From assembly GCA_000697055.1 (NCBI GenBank), contig JNDT01001546.1:62001-126000 (forward strand): DNA of 64,000 bases, read 5' to 3'. Made by a program: the position numbers and the translations under genes. The notes beneath the pieces are model-generated. The model was not told the origin of the DNA. It did no database searches and saw nothing but the letters and a program-made list of their open reading frames with translations. Position 1 is the stretch's first letter; each line of letters begins with the position of its first letter. This document shows, piece after piece, positions 24,213 through 34,524 of this stretch. The stretch is from Saksenaea vasiformis B4078. Its lineage: Eukaryota; Mucoromycota; Mucoromycetes; Mucorales; Saksenaeaceae.

Positions 24213-24639
24213 AGTGTCGATTCCTTCACGTTTGAAAGAAAATGGATTTCTTCCAACAGCCAAACGCAGTCATTCTTAGACGGCCCAAAACGCGCTGGCT
24301 GGGAATGAATTTCGCGTTTCTTCAAAGGAAAACGAGGCAGTGATAGGGACACAGCCGCTTTACAATCTTTCGGTCCTGCATATCGCCGTTAAGCTTTGGT
24401 CCTGCGATTCTATTCTCGTGGCATTGAGATCAATTCAAACGTATGTAAGGGGCATAGGATAAAATACATGAGCTCCATAAAGTAGAAACGCGTTAAGTCA
24501 AGGTTCGTTAAAATTAGGTTGGGTCCAATCGAGCCACTAGGAGGCTTTCAGCTTTTGCAAGCTCGATCACCCCATTTTGACGTGTTTATACAATGACTGC
24601 CTACCGTAATGCTATCAACTGTAAGATTAGGGTTTTTGG
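24213..24639. other. upstream of RFC5, no gene recognised
   Basis: Holds the RFC5 promoter region; no clear TATA element. The minus-strand frame running upstream of the RFC5 ATG (to 24352) is read as leader. Confidence 0.4.
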
Positions 24640-24836
24640 TCCAGTATTCGGTTTGACTTATTCACGACTCCTGGTGTTCAGAGGAAACTTCGTAGTAGAT
24701 ATTATTGTTCGCTGACTGAAGCTCACTTCCAGTTTCTTGTAGATTACATTGATAAAAATCCGATTTATATCCTGGCTGATATATAAAAAAAGAAAGGCTT
24801 TGTGAGCCATTTGACATCTACTCTATATGTATACTG
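24640..24836 (+). pseudogene. DDE transposase N-terminal fragment, copy 1
   Basis: The plus strand encodes TPGVQRKLRSRYYCSLTEAH followed by FLVDYIDKNPIYILADI, a stop, and GFVSHLT. This aligns almost residue for residue with the minus-strand fragment at 28255-28600. It covers the linker after the helix-turn-helix of a Tc1/mariner-like transposase common in Mucorales, from memory of that family. The helix-turn-helix itself is lost in this copy, and similarity stops near 24836, at the same element position where the other copy stops. Confidence 0.6.
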
Positions 24837-25199
24837 TATTTTCGGAAAACTTTTGCGCGCAAAAACGTTTTACCGAGCTTTTCTTCTCTTCTGATTTGTC
24901 AACGGTGATTCCTTTTTTTCGATTACTTTCTACTGTTCTTCTTTCATTATGCTGTAACTCTTCCTTTTTTTCATTATATTTCTTGCCAAAACAATGGCGG
25001 ATGTTTTGAGTGTATACAACTTTTGATACTTCAAGGAGATAGCTTTTCCTAGCAGCAGGCAAGAGTAGCTTCTGCTGAGGAAAATGCTTACGACTGTTGC
25101 CATTGGGAAGATGATATCAGACAGGATCGAGGGTAAACCATTACTGCCTACGTGTATTAGAATATACTTGCTGTAATAGTATATCAATGCTGTTTTCTC
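24837..25199. other. AT-rich stretch, no gene recognised
   Basis: T- and A-rich sequence between the transposase fragment and a diverged tandem duplication. Minus-strand ORFs 25062-24823 and 25187-24930 are Lys/Glu-rich by composition and unrecognised. Confidence 0.4.
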
Positions 25200-26440
25200 G
25201 CAATGAGTCTTCTCGCAGTGCTGCTTATATCGATGTCACTTCTTCTTCAGCTACTTCCATAGAATCTTCATCGTTCTTGCTCACAGCCACGTCCTCAAGT
25301 TCTTACCATATGTACGCATCTTTATGTTGAATTTTTATTCATCACCGTCATGTATCCGTATCTTCTTTCTAAGGAATATTAGTCGACGAAAATGCTGTGC
25401 AATCAGAGATGAATGAAAAGCCAAGTGCTTACCGTAGCGAAGCGAAAGTAAAAGGGCTTCCTGTGATGAACATATGCATGTACATCGGCCCAGTGTATCT
25501 TGCTTCCATCATATCTTCACAATTACACAATGTATGTTCTTTCCATACTTCATCTTGCCACGTATCCCTTTCAGTGTGTCCCGGTTTGGAATGTCCTTTT
25601 GTGATGTAGCCTTTTTCCATGCCTTCGATTGCTGTATTTTCTTCATTCTTTATCATCCTACAATGGATTACCGGTCCAGTATTCTTGCTGCAGTTTCCAA
25701 AGTTTTTGCGTCCAAAGACTTTTTGCCGGTCATTCTCCTAACCACCATCTTTTTTTTAATCATTGTTCTGATTATCGTAAAAATTCTGCACACGACAGCA
25801 ACAAAAATCCAAAGGACTTCGGGCAGAATCGAATGCAGGCTATATCATGGCTGATACGTATCGGAACGTGTTTACTGAAATGAAGTGCCAATCTCAGTGC
25901 TGTTTCCTAACAGGGCGCCTTCTCACAGTGGTTCTCATATTGATGTCCGTTTTTCAATCATTTCCGTAGGACCTTGATCTTTCTTACCCACACAGCCGCC
26001 TCTTCGATTATCATCATAGCGTTCTCGCCCCTTTCTCCATAATTACTTTCGCTTTGTTTCTAAGTCCTCTGATGCAGAAACCAAGGCTGTAGGACGCAGC
26101 GAATACCAATAACTATTTATTGGCAAATCAACATATTCGTTTTTAGGCTTGACCACTTCTTCGTAATCGACATAATCATATTTTTTTTATGAATAATAAC
26201 AAGGCGAAAGGGATGTGCAGTGTATCTTGGCTCCAGGTATCCGCGCAGTTACAGGATCTATATGTTCCTTCGATGTTTCTTCTGTTACGTATCCTTTTTC
26301 AGTCTGTCCTGTATGCAAAGTCATCTGTTGCTGACATATTCATTGCTATATATCGCCTTGCAGCGGATTTTATTATTATATACCTGTTCACTATTTCTTC
26401 TATGGTATACCTTACAGTTTCTGCTTGGAATAGAATTTTT
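25200..26440. repeat. old tandem duplication, two units of about 600-700 bp
   Basis: Unit 1 (about 25205-25855) and unit 2 (about 25915-26440) share landmarks in the same order. These include cttctcrcagtg followed by a tatygatgtc string, cagccrc, a cagtgtatcttg string with a caattacac/cagttacag string downstream, a ttacgtatcc-type string before a ctttcagt/tttcagt string and a tgtcc string, then attgctrtat. Many substitutions and indels separate the units. Unit 1 contains an ORF (25474-25854) with a strong hydrophobic helix (LPVILLTTIFFLIIVLIIV). Unit 2 has a similar hydrophobic ORF (26189-26446). The origin of the unit is unknown. Confidence 0.5.
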
Positions 26441-26602
26441 TTTTAGTTTACGGTATGATCCGCAAATTAATTGCTGGTTCTCCTTCAACACATCGTTTCG
26501 CTACAAGAGCTCTTAGTTCATATTATCTTCTCTGAGATCTCTTACCACAGTCGGACAGTGAGATGAAAAGAAAAAACAATAAAAACAATACGGAGTCTGC
26601 CC

Positions 26603-26618
26603 CAGCCGCGTGCGGCTG
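26603..26618. other. short GC-rich perfect hairpin
   Basis: The string cagccgc, then gt, then gcggctg forms a 7-bp perfect stem in an otherwise AT-rich area, beside a short G-rich segment (26625-26650). It may be a terminator-like fold or chance. No function is implied. Confidence 0.3.
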
Positions 26619-26819
26619 CAACGGAACGAGCGAAGCGAAGTGGAGAAGGGCTAGTCTGTAGTTAATACTGGATTTGGAATCAACGTTTGCGTCAGCTATA
26701 TGTCCTTTTACGTCTAAGTTGAATAAATTTAGCGCTGGAAATTGATACGTCTTTGCGGCGAGAAGTAGTTTACTTTGCGTCAATCCTACGAATAGTTCGG
26801 GTATGAGTAACTTTGTTTT

Positions 26820-27000
26820 TGCATTGAGGTGCTTCAGTGATCGTTTTCCGATATCCCGTCGGAAAGCAGTAAAATGTCTCATGATAAGGAAATGTCTCAT
26901 TGAAACAAAAAATCGTTTTTTGCATTGAGGTACTTCAGTGATGGATTCCCAGTATTCCATCGCAAAGCAGTAAAAATGTTTCAAGATAAGCACAGGTTCC
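26820..27000. repeat. 101-bp tandem duplication, two copies
   Basis: The unit starting tgcattgaggtrcttcagtg begins at 26820 and again at 26921. Shared internal strings include cgyaaagcagtaaaa-type sequence and atgtytca-gataag. A minus-strand ORF (27101-26523) runs across both units, giving a repeated peptide pattern, but it resembles no known protein. Confidence 0.75.
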
Positions 27001-27039
27001 ACCCAAAATAATCCATACTTAAACGAACGTAAGAATTTT

Positions 27040-27510
27040 TTTTTCTTTGGCTCTGTTCTCTTTAACATCCCCGGTAAGGATGTCAATTTATATACATACA
27101 CAATTATTCATGTTTTTTTGTCTATTGTTTAGCCTGCATGACCTCTGTCACGAACCGTCCTAGCTGTGGTGGCATCATTACCCATCACTCAAGTGAGTAA
27201 AATAAATATTGTCGCGCTCAGCATCACTCATCTTTCGGAATAGATCGCCAGATGTTGTATCGATTCAAGACCTCTATACACCGTTAATCAAACGTGGCCG
27301 CTCCATTGGGAGCCATCGTCCAATAACAACCGCCCCCACCGAGTCAGATGCGGTGGCAGGACGCCATTAAAGTGCGGCAATACCCTTCAGAGGTAAGTAA
27401 AATGACATCCAAATATTATTCCATTTACTGACCAGGAATTACTTTTTTATGCTGCTTGAATAAATTCTGTGTCCATTGGAGGGTCCAAGTTCACGTAAGT
27501 TATTTGATAC
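27040..27510 (+). pseudogene. fragment of a spliced gene, dispersed repeat A copy 2
   Basis: Diverged copy of 9810-10310 with matching splice landmarks: ctctgttct before a CCCG/GTAAG donor near 27072, tttag/CCTGCATGACC near 27131, a GTGAGTAA donor near 27194, and an AGAG/GTAAGTAA donor near 27397 followed by ttttttatgctgctt. One exon reads DVVSIQDLYTPLIKRGRSIG followed by SHRPITTAPTESDAVAGRH, which looks coding. The frame then stops. The family is not recognised. Confidence 0.4.
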
Positions 27511-27779
27511 TCTGACGAAAAGTTGATGAAGTAGTAACGCAAGTCCAATCTTTTTCTTAGCGCAAATTGGGACCCTTGATGTACGCAAAATTTATTTAAA
27601 GTAGTGTAAAAAGTAGGTTAAAGTGGGAGGAAGAAGGGGAGGGAGATGGTGAAGTGAGCACAGCGCTTACCGGCATATTTGCTCCAGCCACGGTCTCGGG
27701 GTTTTCGTTCATACAAGAGAAAGCATGTATTTCTAATTACTACTAACGTTTGGTAACAGGTAAAGCCAGAGGTGGTCTT

Positions 27780-28250
27780 GATTTGGGTGTGCCTGGAGAA
27801 TGGGAAACGCCACGGGAATAACTCACACGGACCGGTGTCGCATTCACTCGCCTTTTTGGATCAAGTTACACGATCGCCCGAAATCCCAACATGGCAATTC
27901 CTTTTGTTCCTCGGCCTCCTTCCCAAAACATGATTACACTTCCTTTTGATACTCGCTCACCGAACTCGCTGACATAATATAGACAGAAGAATAGAATATA
28001 AATAGGAGCATTTACGCAAAAATAAAGACTATCAATTATCTCTCTTATTCGTATCCTCGTCTATCATCCTCGGTGATCTTGCACGGTTATTTCAGATCCA
28101 GGATTGATACGACACCGGAACAGGAAGAGAACACGGGATACGGCATTAAAACTCTTGCGGCGGGCGTCCAACCAGGACAAGCTGGTCGAGGAGAAGTACG
28201 AGTCTGGCGCTATAAGCGCGTTGGATTTGGGCCGAGGCCCAGTGTAAAAA
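27780..28250. mobile_element. LTR-like promoter stretch, possible solo LTR
   Basis: A TATAAATAGG box (near 27997) is followed within about 25 bases by AATAAAG and then a pyrimidine-rich ctctcttattcgtatcctcg segment. This is the compact TATA-polyA-R arrangement typical of fungal LTRs. No protein-coding internal domain, second LTR or target duplication was found, so edges are arbitrary. A plain promoter for the short ORF at 28073-28288 is an alternative. Confidence 0.3.
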
Positions 28251-28254
28251 GTAA

Positions 28255-28594
28255 TTCAATAAACAGTATACAGCATTTATTAAATTAAATGTCAAATGGC
28301 TCACAAAGCCTTCTTTATATATATCAGCAAGGATAGAAATCGGATTTTTATCAATGTAATCTACAAGAAACAGGGAGTGAGCTTCAGCCAGCGAACCATA
28401 GTATCTACTACGGAGCTTCCTCTGAACACCGGGTAGACGTATTTCCTCGTCCCGATTGTACGTTTTGATATAATGTTGTGCTGTCCGGACATTCATACCC
28501 GTGATAAGCGCTGCTTCCTTTGCTGTATGTCCTTCTTCAATCATTAAATCAAACAGCTTTTCTATTTGCTGCGGAGTACATCGTCTGTGTAACG
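28255..28594 (-). pseudogene. DDE transposase N-terminal fragment with helix-turn-helix, copy 2
   Basis: On the minus strand the frame reads CTPQQIEKLFDLMIEEGHTA, then KEAALITGMNVRTAQHYIK (helix-turn-helix), then LRSRYYGSLAEAHSLFLVDY and IDKNPISILADIYKEG. This is the DNA-binding N-terminus and linker of a Tc1/mariner-like transposase. The catalytic DDE domain is missing: similarity to copy 1 at 24640-24836 (inverted relative to this one) ends near 28255. The 5' side is interrupted by the MITE at 28595-28991. Confidence 0.65.
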
Positions 28595-28991
28595 GGAATT
28601 ACTACGGACACCCAGAATCTCTGCTTAGGGACACTCTTGTAACGCGTTTTCGCCGGCGGCTGGGCAAACATCTTATTGAATTTTGATGCAAGTATGACTG
28701 TGCTCAAATAAAAGCCGAGTTGATTGTATCTCTGAAGCTAGCGTCCATAAGATGAGTGCCTATGAGCTGAGTGTCCATGAGTTAAGCCCTCATCGAGCTC
28801 CTATAGGCAGACATCGTCCGGTTCATCTATCTAAGCGTAAATAGTCGATCCACGGAGACTCGGACACTCGTTGATATTTGCATACGATCAGATTTCATTA
28901 GAGAGTTCTAAGCTATCTATTCAACAGTTCTCTAAATTATGTTACATGAGTGTCCCTAAGAGGCAGACGCTGAGTGTCCGTAGCAATTCCC
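28595..28991. mobile_element. MITE with about 42-bp terminal inverted repeats and 9-bp target duplication
   Basis: The left end gggaattactacggacac and the right end (reverse complement gggaattgctacggacac) match, and the match continues to a second block cttagggacact, giving terminal inverted repeats of about 42 bases. The element is 397 bp and has no ORF of note. It is flanked exactly by ctgtgtaac (28586-28594) and ctgtataac (28992-29000), a 9-bp target-site duplication with one mismatch. A 9-bp duplication is known for Mutator-like elements. The element sits directly upstream of the broken transposase reading frame. A related end occurs at 36680. Confidence 0.75.
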
Positions 28992-29084
28992 CTGTATAAC
29001 CCTCTTGCTCTAGCTTTAATCACCCGTAGTTCACAGTAATGGTCAGTCAGTATATGACAATGGAAGTTCTGGTTAAGGTTTTCT

Positions 29085-29313
29085 CTTCTCTCCCACTAAC
29101 CAAGTGGTAAGACAGTTAGAGAGCTGCCATCCAGTCTCTTGGTTAGCCCCGGGTTTTGCCCTCTTGTGGAACCTTTTTCTTAGGAGCCATACCAAATTCC
29201 CGGTCCGGAGATTAATAAGTTTTAGGGTAGTTACGGTGGGTGTGCGGTTGTGCAAGGTATGGTCCAAAAAGCGACTCGGATTAGGTATGGCTCCTAAGAG
29301 ATCTGCTTGTGGA
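29085..29313 (+). repeat. tRNA-like head plus 15-bp inverted repeat, possible short non-autonomous element
   Basis: cttaggagccatacc (29179-29193) recurs as its exact reverse complement at 29284-29298. The direct repeat cttgtggaa lies outside both arms (29162-29170 and 29305-29313). Upstream, taaccaagtgg (near 29097) resembles a Pol III A box, and gggttttgccc about 50 bases later resembles a weak B box. It could be a tRNA-derived SINE, a small foldback element, or both adjoining. No functional tRNA can be folded confidently. Confidence 0.35.
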
Positions 29314-29473
29314 ATGGACGCAGTGCTGCGGTACGTGTGAGGTAAGGAAATCCAATGATTGGCTGGTTTTAATTGACGTCATTTCCCGGTGGTGCGTCTG
29401 GCGGAACCCAAACCCCATTTAGGCATTCACTCCTTGTGAAAACATCGAGGCTTATAATAAGCACCAAACCACT

Positions 29474-29900
29474 ATGCCGAGAACAGTGTCTTTACTTGCC
29501 GGTCTGTTGGCTGTCTCTGCTTTGACATATAAGCTCGGGACAGATCTCAAACGTGACACTTCCGATATCCGTCATCGCTTGGAGAGCGCAAAGACCACAT
29601 TCGAGCATGTTGCGGCTGGCACCGCCAATAAGTCATACCTCGATCCTACACCAAAGCCGCACAGATCGTCCTTACCCCTTCTTGAGGAATCGCAGCTTTA
29701 CGTGAAACAGCGACTTATTCCTTCCGGTAAGTTAGATTCTTACTCCATGATTCGGCTAAAAACAATCGTGATTCATAGTGAAAGAGTCCTGGAACGCCCA
29801 CATCACCAAGGCTGCTCACAGTGTGATCTATTCAGACGTTCCTAGTCAAGCAAAGTCTTTCTGGGTTAAAAATGTACTGGGTAATAGAGAAGATAAATAA
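29474..29900 (+). CDS. MIC12: MICOS subunit Mic12 (Aim5-like), 124 aa, 2 exons
   Basis: Small inner-membrane component of the MICOS complex that links the Mic60 and Mic10 subcomplexes and shapes cristae junctions. Exons 29474-29726 and 29779-29900 (375 nt, 124 aa). The N-terminus carries a membrane helix (VSLLAGLLAVSALTYKLG) followed by a basic intermembrane-space segment. The C-terminus has the conserved block VKESWNAHITKAAHSVIYS, matching the D-I-W-N-x-x-I-R block at the end of yeast Aim5/Mic12. Length agrees with the family (about 105-130 aa). The intron is GT-AG, 52 nt. It lies head-to-tail with RAD16, with no functional link. Confidence is limited because the family is short and divergent. 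Confidence 0.75.
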
Positions 29901-30329
29901 ATTATACGTCGTGCATGGGACAATCAGGAGTGTAAGAATGCGGATTGAGCATGTGCTTTTTATCTGTCCGACCTTGTATGGGTGTCAGAAGGAAGGAATC
30001 GCCACGAGATGTGTTGAGACGCGTATAGTGAATTGACGTGTTGGGCACTAGTTAAAAACGTTACAGGATAATATCTGTGTATAAGAGGAAGTATTGGAAT
30101 GGTTGATATCCTGTACATGGCTAGTAATGATGTTGTTTACAGTGAGCAGGAGCGTGTTTTTCATCGGCTGGATTTCATCAGCGGTTCACGAATTGGAAGT
30201 TTCAGATGCGTCAACTGAGATTTGACGGTGCCTGATGTGACTATTCTGACGGAAGGTCAGTCGTTGTTGACATCTCTTCGTTCCCTTCCCTTTTTTCTTA
30301 CTTCCTGCTCGTGTGATTAAGAAATCATT
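29901..30329. other. intergenic, MIC12 3' flank and RAD16 promoter
   Basis: No gene or repeat was recognised. The last 40 bases before the RAD16 ATG are pyrimidine-rich (cttcccttttttcttac). Confidence 0.5.
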
Positions 30330-33300
30330 ATGGTTGCCACCCGTCGATCGGCAAGGTTAACGCCGGTTTCATCTTCTGCATCACCTCAAGAATCATCCTC
30401 AGCCATGAGCAGAGGCAGTCAAGGGAGCTCTTCAGCCTCGCCGGAAAGCGATGAAGATTTTCAACCTCTGCCAACCCTTCCATCCCGCAGAAAGACACGA
30501 TCTGCCGCGAAGATTGAAGAGAGTGTAACGAACAAGCGTCGTAAGCGTGAGGAGGCTTCTGAAGAACATAACGCAGGAGGCGCAGCAAGCGGGTCAGCGA
30601 AGGAGCTTGGAGACCGCAAAGGAAAGGGAAGGGCAGTAATTCCTCAGTCACCAGATACAATTAGCTCTACATCGGGTGTTGATACAGCCGTTGACACACC
30701 GGAGACTACCGTTTCAGACTATACGAAGGATGATGACAGCGACCAGCTGAACGTATCGGATGAAGAAGACGCTGAGTCTGAATCAGGATCAGAGCACGAT
30801 GGGAGCGAAAGTGATACCAGCGAGGATAGCGTACAAGAGGCAGAAACGCCTGCAGAGGAAGCTACTGCTGCTACGCCAAGGGGAAGACGGAGTTATGTAA
30901 GTTGTCCATCGACCTACAAAGGCCGTTTCTTATTTTCATTGTGTATAGTTCCAGCAAACGTCGGACTTGCTGCGTGCTCAACATGAAGAGCTACGACATG
31001 TCTGGGACGATTTGAAAAATGCTGAAAAGATAGAAGTCAAGCCAGTAGATCAACACAAGGACCTGAAATTGCCACTTCTACCGTTTCAAAAGTATGGTGT
31101 CGGATGGATGTTGCAACAGGAGAAAATGAATGAAGTAAGCTGGATCCGCGGAAAACCTTGGTTAGCTAATATGTTCATCTTTTTCAGTTTAAAGGAGGGA
31201 TCCTTGCTGTACGTAGACAAGATCGATCTAAACAAATAACAATTCCTCATGATCAAAATAGGACGAAATGGGGATGGGAAAAACCATCCAAACTATCTCA
31301 CTGCTATTAAGCGACAGAAAAGGACCAAATCTAGTCATTGCCCCTACAGTAAGTATCTGATGTCCAGGTAATCTATACTAACATGGACTAGGTTGCCATT
31401 GTTCAATGGAAACGCGAAATTGAGACTCACACGAACAATTCTCTCAAGATCTGCCTCTTTCATGGTCTGATTCAAGATAGATATGTGATCATCTGCAGAT
31501 ACTGATACGAGTTAATTTTTGTACAGGTTCCAAACGCCCTACAAAGACGACCGAGTTGTTAAAGCATGATATTATCTTATCTACCTGTAAGAACTTATGT
31601 ATATAGTAATGATACGACTAATCAACTTTTTACCACTAACTAGATTCGGTGGTGGAAAGCTGTTTCAGACGGCAGGAGTATGGGGCTTGGAAGAACGGAG
31701 AATTGTTTAAACAAAAATCCGTTCTTCACAAGGTACATTGGCACCGAATTATCCTGGATGAGGTAATTTGTGATTTACAAGGATAAAATCACTGACAATA
31801 TTATCAGGCCCATAACATCAAAGATCGTTCTTGCAATACCGCAAGAGCTGTGGTACGTATATCATAATAGTTTATGCGCCAAGTACTGAGACACGTCTAG
31901 TTCAACTTGAACGGAAACTACCGTTGGTCACTTACGGGAACGCCGCTCCAAAACCGTGTCGGTGAACTTTATTCCCTCATCCGTTTCATGCAAGCAGGTA
32001 TGATGACCTCATTTTTTTACCTACTGCAGTATTAATTTCGTATGGAATGGTAGATCCATTTGGCTACTATTTCTGTAAGCGCTGTCCGTGCAAACAACTC
32101 AGTTGGAAATTTTCTGATCGAAAGGGATGTGACACATGTGGTCATAAACCAATGGAGTAAGCAATGTGAACTAGTGATCGACATTAATAACACGTGATTG
32201 TGATTTAGTCACGTTTGTTGGTGGAACAATGAAGTCCTGAAGCCCATCCAAATCCGCGGCTATGTTGGCGAGGGCCGTGAAGCCATGGGGAAGCTGCGCT
32301 TACTGTTAGACAGAATCATGTTGCGCCGAACAAAGGTAGAATGTGCAGACGATCTGGGACTGCCTCCTCGCACAGTGCTTGTCAGACGCGATATGTTCAA
32401 CGAAGAGGAAGAAGACGTTTATACCTCTCTCTTCAGTGATTCAGTTAGAAAATTCACAACTTATGTGGAAGCAGGTACAAAAAACCGAGACTTTTTTACT
32501 ATGTTTCCTTAACGGAAACGATTGATGCTATTTCTAGGGACGGTCTTGAATAACTATGCCAATATCTTCGAGCTGCTTACAAAAATGCGACAATGTGGTT
32601 AGTTCCTTTTTTTTCTTCTTCTTTTTCTTCTTTTAGCTGAAAAGTCATAATATCAACTGACGAAACAATTATAGCTAACCACCCTGATCTGGTGACAAAA
32701 AAGAAAGATGTTGCGGATAACAAACAACTAGTGTGTATGCTGTGCAGCGAAACGCCAGAGGTAGGTGCACAGGCTCATGGTCTTACACATATTTACAAAT
32801 GTTATTGTTAGGATGCAATCGCAGCGGCATGCAAGCACGTTTTCTGCAGAGAGGTACATGATGGTGCACATATCACACTGTAGACTAATATCAGCATGTT
32901 AGTGTTGCGTCCAATACTATCAAAGCTTTGATAATGAAGAAGGCGTGAAAGAAGTGCCAAAATGCCCAACTTGCTTTGCTGATTTCTCAGTTGACTTGTG
33001 TCAACCTTCGCTGGAATTGGATCTTGGAAGCGGCACCCATTCTGCTTTTTCCAAAACCAGTATCATTAATCGCATTGACATGGACAAATGGAGAAGCTCT
33101 TCCAAGATTGAAGCGCTCGTTGAAGAACTAACAAAACTGCAATCCGAAGACAGGACAATTAAGAGGTAGGATCAACTGTGCATGTATATGCGTTTTGGTA
33201 AACATTCTTTATTTTAGCATCGTATTCTCTCAGGTATACTAACGGACGAATTGTCAAAGAGAAGCGCTTCGTTTGATGCTGAAAATATTTCTTGTATAGT

Positions 33301-34074
33301 TTGTGAACTTCCTTGATCTCATTTATTGGAGACTTTCACGCATGGGATTCAACTGTATTAGGCTAGACGGTACTATGTCGCCTATGCAACGCGATGCAGC
33401 AATTAACTGGTCGGTACAGCTTAAACAAAAATTTAAAGCTAATGGATACGTCCTTTTTGATTTAGCTTTATGACGAAACCATCTGTGACAGTATTCCTGA
33501 TTAGTTTGAAAGCGGGTGGTATTGCCCTTAATCTCACTGAAGCAAGCCGAGTGTTTATTTGGTGAGTCTTGCAAACGAAATTTTCTCAATTAATTTGCTG
33601 ACGCTTTGGTTAGTGATCCGTGGTGGAATCCGGTAAGTGATTAGGTTTCTTGCGATGGTGATAGATGCTGATTTGCTTATGGAATCCTTGCTACATGACA
33701 TTAGGCTGCTGAATGTAAGTTGCGCATATATTAATTATATTTTTCTAACATAAATTGGATTTTAGTGCAAGTAAGTTGTTCGATAATAGACATGATTTGC
33801 AGGGTATTAAACCAGGAGAATCAGGCGATGGATCGAATTCATCGATTAGGACAGCATCGACCGATCCAAATTACACGACTTATCATTGAAAACAGCATTG
33901 AGAGTCGTATTGTGCAGCTTCAGGAGAAAAAACAAGCGTTGGTTGAGAGTACCATTGGTAAGTCAGCTTTGCGCATTGCCAGAAGAGAAACTTAATGAAG
34001 GTGGTACAGGTAAAGATAAGGAGGCTTTGGAGAAGCTTACCGTTGAAGATCTGCAATTCCTGTTTGCTATGTAA
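30330..34074 (+). CDS. RAD16: Rad16-like SNF2-family ATPase with RING finger, many exons including micro-exons
   Basis: Homologue of yeast Rad16, the SNF2/RING partner of Rad7 in global-genome nucleotide excision repair. The N-terminus (exon 1, 30330-30896) is Ser/Glu-rich with Lys/Arg patches. The ATPase lobe starts at [15 protein letters not shown], then [19 protein letters not shown] (Walker A), DEAHNIKDR (motif II) and [20 protein letters not shown] (motif III). A zinc-like insert ([12 protein letters not shown]) follows. The C3HC4 RING, inserted between the lobes, reads [20 protein letters not shown] with a following CREC, and CPTC later. Lobe 2 shows [66 protein letters not shown] and the end [10 protein letters not shown]. 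Reading lobe 2 in frame requires exons 33218-33233 (16 nt), 33614-33632 (19 nt), 33705-33714 (10 nt) and 33766-33770 (5 nt). About 20 exons in total. Confidence 0.93.
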
Positions 34075-34524
34075 AGAATCGTCTCCGTCTTTGGGATCGC
34101 ATGAAGCTCGTCAGCGTTGTTGTTATTTTCTGCATGGATCACGGAATACATGATTTGCCTTTTAATGTTGCACAGTAGCGAAAATAAAACTCAGATGTTT
34201 GACAGCTCTTTGAAACCAAGTTCCCATGTTCAATTCATGTTACGTAAACTGGATGATGATCTAAATGGATGACCTTTGACAGTTACTCAGACGTCTGTTG
34301 GTTCTCTGGTTTTCCCTAGGTCATAGGTTAGTAGCTCAAAATGAGTCATGTGCTGCAAGCGGCTAAATTCTTTGCCTTTGTTAGGTTTAAAGCGGCATGT
34401 CATCGGGCTTTTTACAGTCACTGGTAGCTTTTTATGGGACACTCCTTTGCCCTTTTTCTCCCTTTTCTCCCTTCGTTCAACATCCTCTTTCCTTGAAATA
34501 AAGGGCAATGTTGATACTTATGAC
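34075..34524. other. RAD16 3' flank and leader of the SERTA-like gene
   Basis: No separate gene. The reading frame upstream of 34525 is open back to 34348, but it passes through a T- and C-rich stretch typical of a leader. Confidence 0.45.

Noticed and set aside
26585..26660. GC-rich, bacterial-looking patch as a possible recent insertion
   Set aside because: Too short (about 70 bases) to judge origin; only the 7-bp hairpin is recorded.
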